Shown here one piece after another: positions 1-10,381 of a stretch of DNA of 64,000 bases (position 1 is its first letter; each line of letters starts with the position of its first letter). Origin of the DNA: Auanema rhodensis. Taxonomy: Eukaryota > Nematoda > Chromadorea > Rhabditida > Rhabditidae. A program made the translations under genes and the position numbers. Where the stretch lies: positions 2,986,501 through 3,050,500 of the forward strand of contig OZ059900.1 in the NCBI GenBank assembly GCA_964057225.1, written 5' to 3'. The notes beneath the pieces are model-generated. The model searched no databases, was not told the DNA's origin, and saw only the letters and a list, made by a program, of their open reading frames with translations.

Positions 1-295
1 TATTCATTTTGATCAAAAAAGGTCGAAAATAGAAAGAATTTTTGAATTTTCCGAGTTTTGAGTCCAATTGGGCTAAATCGCACATATATATGATCAAAAG
101 CATAGTTTTACTGTCTATGATAACAAAAGTCTTCAAATATACACTAATGATGTGTAAATCACTGAATTTCACTCAAATAGCTTTACTACACTAAGTATGG
201 TCGTTTTTATGCCTTTAACACCATATACTCACCGATTTTTGGTACAAAATCTGTAATACTCGTAAATTTTGATCATATTCGTTAAGATTTGAGAA
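1..295. repeat. Left-end partial monomer, class A
   Basis: The window opens inside a class A monomer at tattcatttt. It has the A middle (gaattttccgag, tccaattggg), the gatgtgtaaatc tail and the gttaagattt end. A private base change gives cgcacatat instead of cgctcatat near position 83. The copy is cut by the window edge, not biologically truncated as far as can be seen. Confidence 0.95.
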
Positions 296-643
296 TCAAA
301 CATACAATACACAAAATCAGTCTATTTTTATGAGCTTGCACTGATATATATTCATTTTGATCAAAAAAGGTCGAAAATAGAAAGAATTTTTGAAATTTAC
401 GAGTTTTGAGTCTAATTTGGCTAAATCGCTCATATATATGATCAGAAGCATAGTTTTTTTGTCTATGACAACAAAAGTCATTAGTTAAACACTAATGATG
501 TTTAAATCACTAAATTTCGCTCAAATAGCATTACTACACTAAGTATGGTCGTTTTTATGCCTTTAACACCATATACTCACCGATTTTTGGTACAAAATCT
601 GTAATACTCGTAAATTTTGATCATATTCGTTAAGATTTGAGAA

Positions 644-991
644 TCAAACATACAATACACAAAATCAGTCTATTTTTATGAGCTTGCACTGATATATATT
701 CATTTTGATCAAAAAAGGTCGAAAATAGAAAGAATTTTTGAAATTTACGAGTTTTGAATCTAATTTGGCTAAATCGCTCATATATATGATCAAAAGCATA
801 GTTTTACTGTCTATGATAACAAAAGTCTTCAAATATACACTAATAATGATTTAATCACTGAATTTCACTCAAATAGCATTACTACACTAAGTATGGTCGT
901 TTTTATGCCTTTAACACCATATACTCACCGATTTTTGGTACAAAATCTGTGATACTCGTAAATTTTGATCATATTCGGTGAGATTCGAGAA
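644..991. repeat. Representative class F monomer (348 bp)
   Basis: Reference copy for class F, a rare class. It has a B-like head, gaaatttacgag and then ttgaatctaatttgg, where other classes have ttgagtctaat. The tail has aataatgatttaatcac in place of aataatgtgtaaatcac. Copies are at 644, 13858, 15945 and 57517, with a partly converted relative at 58561 that has ctagtaatgtg. F always follows E. Confidence 0.85.
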
Positions 992-1339
992 TCAAACACA
1001 CAATACACGAAATAAGTTTATTTTTACGAGTTTGCACTGATATTTATTCATTTTGATCAAAAAAGGTCGAAAATAGAAAGAATTTTTGAAATTTCCGAGT
1101 TTTGAGTCTAATTTGGCTAAATCGCTCATATATATGATCAAAAGCATAGTTTTATTGTCTATGACAACGAAAGTCATTAATTGAACACTAATGATGTTTA
1201 AATCACTAAATTTCGCTCAAATAGCATTACTACACTAAGTATGGTCGTTTTTATGCCTTTAACACCATATACTCACCGATTTTTGGTACAAAATCTGTAA
1301 TACTCGTAAATTTTGATCATATTCGGTGAGATTCGAGAA

Positions 1340-1687
1340 TCAAACACACAATGCACGAAATAAGTTTATTTTGACGAGTTTGCACTGATATTTATTCATT
1401 TTGATCAAAAAAGGTCGAAAATAGAAAGAATTTTTGAATTTTCCGAGTTTTGAGTCCAATTGGGCTAAATCGCTCATATATATGATCAAAAGCATAGTTT
1501 TACTGTCTATGATAACAAAAGTCTTCAAATATACACTAATGATGTGTAAATCACTGAATTTCACTCAAATAGCTTTACTACACTAAGTATGGTCGTTTTT
1601 ATGCCTTTAACACCATATACTCACCGATTTTTGGTACAAAATCTGTAATACTCGTAAATTTTGATCATATTCGTTAAGATTTGAGAA
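1340..1687. repeat. Representative class A monomer (348 bp)
   Basis: Reference copy for class A. Its diagnostic features are tgcacgaaataag and ttattttgacgag in the head, gaattttccgag and tccaattgggct in the middle, ttttactg with cttcaaatatacac and usually gatgtgtaaatc in the tail, and most often gcttt before the core. Later variants carry taataatg, gcatt or aatctacac instead. Class A is the commonest class and anchors almost every higher-order unit in the window. Confidence 0.9.
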
Positions 1688-3773
1688 TCAAACATACAAT
1701 ACACAAAATCAGTCTATTTTTATGAGCTTGCACTGATATATATTCATTTTGATCAAAAAAGGTCGAAAATAGAAAGAATTTTTGAATTTTCCGAGTTTTG
1801 AGTCCAATTGGGCTAAATCGCTCATATATATGATCAAAAGCATAGTTTTACTGTCTATGATAACAAAAGTCTTCAAATATACACTAATGATGTGTAAATC
1901 ACTGAATTTCACTCAAATAGCTTTACTACACTAAGTATGGTCGTTTTTATGCCTTTAACACCATATACTCACCGATTTTTGGTACAAAATCTGTGATACT
2001 CGTAAATTTTGATCATATTCGGTGAGATTCGAGAATCAAACACACAATACACGAAATAAGTTTATTTTTACGAGTTTGCACTGATATTTATTCATTTTGA
2101 TCAAAAAAGGTCGAAAATAGAAAGAATTTTTGAAATTTCCGAGTTTTGAGTCTAATTTGGCTAAATCGCTCATATATATGATCAAAAGCATAGTTTTATT
2201 GTCTATGACAACAAAAGTCATCAATTAAACGCTAGTGATGTTTAAATACTGAATTTCGCTCAAATAGCAATACTACACTAAGTATGGTCGTTTTTATGCC
2301 TTTAACACCATATACTCACCGATTTTTGGTACAAAATCTGTAATACTCGTAAATTTTGATCATATTCGTTAAGATTTGAGAATCAAACATACAATACACA
2401 AAATCAGTCTATTTTTATGAGCTTGCACTGATATATATTCATTTTGATCAAAAAAGGTCGAAAATAGGAAGAATTTTTGAAATTTACGAGTTTTGAGTCT
2501 AATTTGGCTAAATCGCTCATATATATGATCAGAAGCATAGTTTTATTGTCTATGACAACGAAAGTCATTAATTGAACACTAATGATGTTTAAATCACTAA
2601 ATTTCGCTCAAATAGCATTACTACACTAAGTATGGTCGTTTTTATGCCTTTAACACCATATACTCTCCGATTTTTGGTACAAAATCTGTAATACTCGTAA
2701 ATTTTGATCATATTCGGTGAGATTCGAGAATCAAACACACAATGCACGAAATAAGTTTATTTTGACGATTTTGCACTGATATTTATTCATTTTGATCAAA
2801 AAAGGTCGAAAATAGAAAGAATTTTTGAATTTTCCGAGTTTTGAGTCCAATTGGGCTAAATCGCTCATATATATGATCAAAAGCATAGTTTTACTGTCTA
2901 TGATAACAAAAGTCTTCAAATATACACTAATGATGTGTAAATCACTGAATTTCACTCAAATAGCTTTACTACACTAAGTATGGTCGTTTTTATGCCTTTA
3001 ACACCATATACTCACCGATTTTTGGTACAAAATCTGTAATACTCGTAAATTTTGATCATATTCGTTAAGATTTGAGAATCAAACATACAATACACAAAAT
3101 CAGTCTATTTTTATGAGCTTGCACTGATATATATTCATTTTGATCAAAAAAGGTCGAAAATAGAAAGAATTTTTGAAATTTCCGAGTTTTGAGTCTAATT
3201 TGGCTAAATCGCTCATATATATGATCAAAAGCATAGTTTTACTGTCTATGATAACAAAAGTCTTCAAATATACACTAATAATGTGTAAATCACTGAATTT
3301 CACTCAAATAGCTTTACTACACTAAGTGTGGTCGTTTTTATGCCTTTAACACCATATACTCAACGATTTTTGGTACAAAATCTGTAATACTCGTAAATTT
3401 TGATCATATTCGTTAAGATTTGAGAATCAAACATACAATACACAAAATCAGTCTATTTTTATGAGCTTGCACTGATATATATTCATTTTGATCAAAAAAG
3501 GTCGAAAATAGAAAGAATTTTTGAAATTTCCGAGTTTTGGGTCTAATTTGGCTAAATCGCTCATATACATGATCAGAAGCATAGTTTTATTGTCTATGAC
3601 AACAAAAGTCATCAATTAAACGCTAGTGATGTTTAAATACTGATTTTCGCTCAAATAGCATTACTACACTAAGTATGGTCGTTTTTATGCCTTTAACACC
3701 ATATACTCACCGATTTTTGGTACAAAATCTGTGATACTCGTAAATTTTGATCATATTCGGTGAGATTCGAGAA

Positions 3774-4121
3774 TCAAACACACAATACACGAAATAAGTT
3801 TATTTTTACGAGTTTGCACTGATATTTATTCATTTTGATCAAAAAAGGTCGAAAATAGAAAGAATTTTTGAAATTTCCGAGTTTTGAGTCTAATTTGGCT
3901 AAATCGCTCATATATATGATCAAAAGCATAGTTTTACTGTCTATGATAACAAAAGTCTTCAAATATACACTAATAATGTGTAAATCACTGAATTTCACTC
4001 AAATAGCATTACTACACTAAGTATGGTCGTTTTTATGCCTTTAACACCATATACTCACCGATTTTTGGTACAAAATCTGTGATACTCGTAAATTTTGATC
4101 ATATTCGGTGAGATTCGAGAA
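3774..4121. repeat. Representative class C monomer (348 bp)
   Basis: Reference copy for class C. The head is cacaatacacgaaataag with tttttacgag and gatatttattc, the middle is gaaatttccgag, and the tail is ttttactg, cttcaaatatacac, taataatgtg and gcatt. The end is gtgatactcg with ggtgagattcgag. C is almost always followed by D. Confidence 0.9.
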
Positions 4122-4468
4122 TCAAACACACAATACACGAAATAAGTTTATTTTTACGAGTTTGCACTGATATTTATTCATTTTGATCAAAAAAGGTCGA
4201 AAATAGAAAGAATTTTTGAAATTTCCGAGTTTTGAGTCTAATTTGGCTAAATCGCTCATATATATGATCAAAAGCATAGTTTTATTGTCTATGACAACAA
4301 AAGTCATCAATTAAACGCTAGTGATGTTTAAATACTGATTTTCGCTCAAATAGCATTACTACACTAAGTATGGTCGTTTTTATGCCTTTAACACCATATA
4401 CTCACCGATTTTTGGTACAAAATCTGTGATACTCGTAAATTTTGATCATATTCGGTGAGATTCGAGAA
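4122..4468. repeat. Representative class D monomer (347 bp)
   Basis: Reference copy for class D. Head and middle match class C. The tail differs strongly: ttttattg, ctatgacaac, gtcatcaattaaacgctag, then tttaaatactga, where other classes have taaatcactga. That missing base makes D (and G) 347 bp and accounts for the 1390/1391, 1739 and 2087 bp higher-order lengths. Two subtypes exist: ctgattttcgc (mostly central) and ctgaatttcgc (mostly in the flanks). Confidence 0.9.
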
Positions 4469-4816
4469 TCAAACACACAATGCACGAAATAAGTTTATTT
4501 TGACGAGTTTGCACTGATATTTATTCATTTTGATCAAAAAAGGTCGAAAATAGAAAGAATTTTTGAATTTTCCGAGTTTTGAGTCCAATTGGGCTAAATC
4601 GCTCATATATATGATCAAAAGCATAGTTTTACTGTCTATGATAACAAAAGTCTTCAAATATACACTAATAATGTGTAAATCACTGAATTTCACTCAAATA
4701 GCTTTACTACACTAAGTGTGGTCGTTTTTATGCCTTTAACACCATATACTCAACGATTTTTGGTACAAAATCTGTAATACTCGTAAATTTTGATCATATT
4801 CGTTAAGATTTGAGAA

Positions 4817-5164
4817 TCAAACATACAATACACAAAATCAGTCTATTTTTATGAGCTTGCACTGATATATATTCATTTTGATCAAAAAAGGTCGAAAATA
4901 GAAAGAATTTTTGAAATTTCCGAGTTTTGAGTCTAATTTGGCTAAATCGCTCATATATATGATCAAAAGCATAGTTTTACTGTCTATGATAACAAAAGTC
5001 TTCAAATATACACTAATGATGTGTAAATCACTGAATTTCACTCAAATAGCTTTACTACACTAAGTATGGTCGTTTTTATGCCTTTAACACCATATACTCA
5101 CCGATTTTTGGTACAAAATCTGTGATACTCGTAAATTTTGATCATATTCGGTGAGATTCGAGAA
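4817..5164. repeat. Representative class B monomer (348 bp)
   Basis: Reference copy for class B. The head reads catacaatacacaaaatcag, then tttttatgagcttgcac and gatatatattc. The middle is gaaatttccgag with gtctaatttgg, and the tail is like A or C (ttttactg, cttcaaatatac). In the A B C D E unit, B follows A, and the junction into B carries gttaagatttgagaa instead of ggtgagattcgagaa. Confidence 0.88.
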
Positions 5165-6555
5165 TCAAACACACAATACACGAAATAAGTTTATTTTTAC
5201 GAGTTTGCACTGATATTTATTCATTTTGATCAAAAAAGGTCGAAAATAGAAAGAATTTTTGAAATTTCCGAGTTTTGAGTCTAATTTGGCTAAATCGCTC
5301 ATATATATGATCAAAAGCATAGTTTTACTGTCTATGATAACAAAAGTCTTCAAATATACACTAATAATGTGTAAATCACTGAATTTCACTCAAATAGCAT
5401 TACTACACTAAGTATGGTCGTTTTTATGCCTTTAACACCATATACTCACCGATTTTTGGTACAAAATCTGTGATACTCGTAAATTTTGATCATATTCGGT
5501 GAGATTCGAGAATCAAACACACAATACACGAAATAAGTTTATTTTTACGAGTTTGCACTGATATTTATTCATTTTGATCAAAAAAGGTCGAAAATAGAAA
5601 GAATTTTTGAAATTTCCGAGTTTTGAGTCTAATTTGGCTAAATCGCTCATATATATGATCAAAAGCATAGTTTTATTGTCTATGACAACAAAAGTCATCA
5701 ATTAAACGCTAGTGATGTTTAAATACTGATTTTCGCTCAAATAGCATTACTACACTAAGTATGGTCGTTTTTATGCCTTTAACACCATATACTCACCGAT
5801 TTTTGGTACAAAATCTGTGATACTCGTAAATTTTGATCATATTCGGTGAGATTCGAGAATCAAACACACAATGCACGAAATAAGTTTATTTTGACGAGTT
5901 TGCACTGATATTTATTCATTTTGATCAAAAAAGGTCGAAAATAGAAAGAATTTTTGAATTTTCCGAGTTTTGAGTCCAATTGGGCTAAATCGCTCATATA
6001 TATGATCAAAAGCATAGTTTTACTGTCTATGATAACAAAAGTCTTCAAATATACACTAATAATGTGTAAATCACTGAATTTCACTCAAATAGCTTTACTA
6101 CACTAAGTGTGGTCGTTTTTATGCCTTTAACACCATATACTCAACGATTTTTGGTACAAAATCTGTAATACTCGTAAATTTTGATCATATTCGTTAAGAT
6201 TTGAGAATCAAACATACAATACACAAAATCAGTCTATTTTTATGAGCTTGCACTGATATATATTCATTTTGATCAAAAAAGGTCGAAAATAGAAAGAATT
6301 TTTGAAATTTCCGAGTTTTGAGTCTAATTTGGCTAAATCGCTCATATATATGATCAAAAGCATAGTTTTACTGTCTATGATAACAAAAGTCTTCAAATAT
6401 ACACTAATGATGTGTAAATCACTGAATTTCACTCAAATAGCTTTACTACACTAAGTATGGTCGTTTTTATGCCTTTAACACCATATACTCACCGATTTTT
6501 GGTACAAAATCTGTGATACTCGTAAATTTTGATCATATTCGGTGAGATTCGAGAA

Positions 6556-9500
6556 TCAAACACACAATACACGAAATAAGTTTATTTTTACGAGTTTGCA
6601 CTGATATTTATTCATTTTGATCAAAAAAGGTCGAAAATAGAAAGAATTTTTGAAATTTCCGAGTTTTGAGTCTAATTTGGCTAAATCGCTCATATATATG
6701 ATCAAAAGCATAGTTTTACTGTCTATGATAACAAAAGTCTTCAAATATACACTAATAATGTGTAAATCACTGAATTTCACTCAAATAGCATTACTACACT
6801 AAGTATGGTCGTTTTTATGCCTTTAACACCATATACTCACCGATTTTTGGTACAAAATCTGTGATACTCGTAAATTTTGATCATATTCGGTGAGATTCCA
6901 GAATCAAACACACAATACACGAAATAAGTTTATTTTTACGAGTTTGCACTGATATTTATTCATTTTGATCAAAAAAGGTCGAAAATAGAAAGAATTTTTG
7001 AAATTTCCGAGTTTTGAGTCTAATTTGGCTAAATCGCTCATATATATGATCAAAAGCATAGTTTTATTGTCTATGACAACAAAAGTCATCAATTAAACGC
7101 TAGTGATGTTTAAATACTGAATTTCGCTCAAATAGCAATACTACACTAAGTATGGTCGTTTTTATGCCTTTAACACCATATACTCACCGATTTTTGGTAC
7201 AAAATCTGTAATACTCGTAAATTTTGATCATATTCGTTAAGATTTGAGAATCAAACATACAATACACAAAATCAGTCTATTTTTATGAGCTTGCACTGAT
7301 ATATATTCATTTTGATCAAAAAAGGTCGAAAATAGAAAGAATTTTTGAAATTTACGAGTTTTGAGTCTAATTTGGCTAAATCGCTCATATATATGATCAG
7401 AAGCATAGTTTTATTGTCTATGACAACGAAAGTCATTAATTGAACACTAATGATGTTTAAATCACTAAATTTCGCTCAAATAGCATTACTACACTAAGTA
7501 TGGTCGTTTTTATGCCTTTAACACCATATACTCACCGATTTTTGGTACAAAATCTGTAATACTCGTAAATTTTGATCATATTCGGTGAGATTCGAGAATC
7601 AAACACACAATGCACGAAATAAGTTTATTTTGACGAGTTTGCACTGATATTTATTCATTTTGATCAAAAAAGGTCGAAAATAGAAAGAATTTTTGAATTT
7701 TCCGAGTTTTGAGTCCAATTGGGCTAAATCGCTCATATATATGATCAAAAGCATAGTTTTACTGTCTATGATAACAAAAGTCTTCAAATATACACTAATG
7801 ATGTGTAAATCACTGAATTTCACTCAAATAGCTTTACCACACTAAGTATGGTCGTTTTTATGCCTTTAACACCATATACTCACCGATTTTTGGTACAAAA
7901 TCTGTAATACTCGTAAATTTTGATCATATTCGTTAAGATTTGAGAATCAAACATACAATACACAAAATCAGTCTATTTTTATGAGCTTGCACTGATATAT
8001 ATTCATTTTGATCAAAAAAGGTCGAAAATAGAAAGAATTTTTGAAATTTCCGAGTTTTGAGTCTAATTTGGCTAAATCGCTCATATATATGATCAAAAGC
8101 ATAGTTTTACTGTCTATGATAACAAAAGTCTTCAAATATACACTAATAATGTGTAAATCACTGAATTTCACTCAAATAGCTTTACTACACTAAGTGTGGT
8201 CGTTTTTATGCCTTTAACACCATATACTCAACGATTTTTGGTACAAAATCTGTAATACTCGTAAATTTTGATCATATTCGTTAAGATTTGAGAATCAAAC
8301 ATACAATACACAAAATCAGTCTATTTTTATGAGCTTGCACTGATATATATTCATTTTGATCAAAAAAGGTCGAAAATAGAAAGAATTTTTGAAATTTCCG
8401 AGTTTTGAGTCTAATTTGGCTAAATCGCTCATATATATGATCAAAAGCATAGTTTTACTGTCTATGATAACAAAAGTCTTCAAATATACACTAATGATGT
8501 GTAAATCACTGAATTTCACTCAAATAGCTTTACTACACTAAGTATGGTCGTTTTTATGCCTTTAACACCATATACTCACCGATTTTTGGTACAAAATCTG
8601 TGATACTCGTAAATTTTGATCATATTCGGTGAGATTCGAGAATCAAACACACAATACACGAAATAAGTTTATTTTTACGAGTTTGCACTGATATTTATTC
8701 ATTTTGATCAAAAAAGGTCGAAAATAGAAAGAATTTTTGAAATTTCCGAGTTTTGAGTCTAATTTGGCTAAATCGCTCATATATATGATCAAAAGCATAG
8801 TTTTACTGTCTATGATAACAAAAGTCTTCAAATATACACTAATAATGTGTAAATCACTGAATTTCACTCAAATAGCATTACTACACTAAGTATGGTCGTT
8901 TTTATGCCTTTAACACCATATACTCACCGATTTTTGGTACAAAATCTGTGATACTCGTAAATTTTGATCATATTCGGTGAGATTCCAGAATCAAACACAC
9001 AATACACGAAATAAGTTTATTTTTACGAGTTTGCACTGATATTTATTCATTTTGATCAAAAAAGGTCGAAAATAGAAAGAATTTTTGAAATTTCCGAGTT
9101 TTGAGTCTAATTTGGCTAAATCGCTCATATATATGATCAAAAGCATAGTTTTATTGTCTATGACAACAAAAGTCATCAATTAAACGCTAGTGATGTTTAA
9201 ATACTGAATTTCGCTCAAATAGCAATACTACACTAAGTATGGTCGTTTTTATGCCTTTAACACCATATACTCACCGATTTTTGGTACAAAATCTGTAATA
9301 CTCGTAAATTTTGATCATATTCGTTAAGATTTGAGAATCAAACATACAATACACAAAATCAGTCTATTTTTATGAGCTTGCACTGATATATATTCATTTT
9401 GATCAAAAAAGGTCGAAAATAGAAAGAATTTTTGAAATTTACGAGTTTTGAGTCTAATTTGGCTAAATCGCTCATATATATGATCAGAAGCATAGTTTTA

Positions 9501-10381
9501 TTGTCTATGACAACGAAAGTCATTAATTGAACACTAATGATGTTTAAATCACTAAATTTCGCTCAAATAGCATTACTACACTAAGTATGGTCGTTTTTAT
9601 GCCTTTAACACCATATACTCACCGATTTTTGGTACAAAATCTGTAATACTCGTAAATTTTGATCATATTCGGTGAGATTCGAGAATCAAACACACAATGC
9701 ACGAAATAAGTTTATTTTGACGAGTTTGCACTGATATTTATTCATTTTGATCAAAAAAGGTCGAAAATAGAAAGAATTTTTGAATTTTCCGAGTTTTGAG
9801 TCCAATTGGGCTAAATCGCTCATATATATGATCAAAAGCATAGTTTTACTGTCTATGATAACAAAAGTCTTCAAATATACACTAATGATGTGTAAATCAC
9901 TGAATTTCACTCAAATAGCTTTACCACACTAAGTATGGTCGTTTTTATGCCTTTAACACCATATACTCACCGATTTTTGGTACAAAATCTGTAATACTCG
10001 TAAATTTTGATCATATTCGTTAAGATTTGAGAATCAAACATACAATACACAAAATCAGTCTATTTTTATGAGCTTGCACTGATATATATTCATTTTGATC
10101 AAAAAAGGTCGAAAATAGAAAGAATTTTTGAAATTTCCGAGTTTTGAGTCTAATTTGGCTAAATCGCTCATATATATGATCAAAAGCATAGTTTTACTGT
10201 CTATGATAACAAAAGTCTTCAAATATACACTAATAATGTGTAAATCACTGAATTTCACTCAAATAGCTTTACTACACTAAGTGTGGTCGTTTTTATGCCT
10301 TTAACACCATATACTCAACGATTTTTGGTACAAAATCTGTAATACTCGTAAATTTTGATCATATTCGTTAAGATTTGAGAA
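6556..10381. repeat. Hexamer duplication, C D E A B B (2087 bp period)
   Basis: C D E A B B at 6556-8642 is followed by C D E A B at 8643-10381. The copies share rare markers: gattccagaatc at the end of both C monomers, gcaatactac in both D monomers and ctttaccacac at the end of both A monomers (starts 7599 and 9686, exactly 2087 apart). Two adjacent B monomers (7947, 8295) occur only in the first copy. The second continues into G instead of a second B. Confidence 0.85.
7251..7598. repeat. Representative class E monomer (348 bp)
   Basis: Reference copy for class E. It has a B-like head, then gaaatttacgag, gatcagaagcatag, ttttattg, ctatgacaacgaaagtc, attaattgaacac and ctaaatttcgc. It usually ends gtaatactcg with ggtgagattcgag and is followed by A. 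Copies at 296, 13510 and 15597 are a subtype with tttttttgtc and attagttaaac. Class E is missing from about 22.55 to 53.69 kb. Confidence 0.88.

Larger units (their letters stand above)
1..3426. repeat. Irregular left block, A E F (C/E) A (B/A) D E A B
   Basis: No complete higher-order unit repeats here. The 992 copy has a C-like head and an E-like tail (acgaaagtcattaattgaac). The 1688 copy joins a B head to an A middle. The E-F pair at 296-991 matches pairs at 13510-14205 and 15597-16292. Private changes include ggaagaattt near 2467, ctctccg near 2665 and gacgattttgc near 2768. Confidence 0.8.
3427..7250. repeat. Tetramer block, G C D then A B C D twice (1391 bp period)
   Basis: G C D at 3427-4468 leads into A B C D at 4469-5859 and again at 5860-7250. 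The period is 1391 bp (348+348+348+347). The A copies at 4469 and 5860 both carry taataatg and end in the linked pair aagtgtgg plus ctcaacg. The second unit ends in the flank-type D (ctgaatttcgc, gcaat). It overlaps the next block, whose duplicated unit starts at 6556. Confidence 0.85.

Noticed and set aside
83-95. TATA-like element catatatatg as a promoter
   Set aside because: It is a simple palindromic AT run present in nearly every monomer with no gene downstream. It does not support a promoter call.
280-300. CENP-B box-like motif at the monomer joint (ttcgttaagatttgag or ttcggtgagattcgag)
   Set aside because: TTCG is present, but the essential A after the four-base spacer and the CGGG are missing in both joint types, so it does not fit the known core.
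1-348. Monomer as an ancient dimer of two 174 bp halves
   Set aside because: Comparing the halves by eye shows only short shared words (gatcaaaa, cgagttt) at inconsistent offsets, not a 174-base period.
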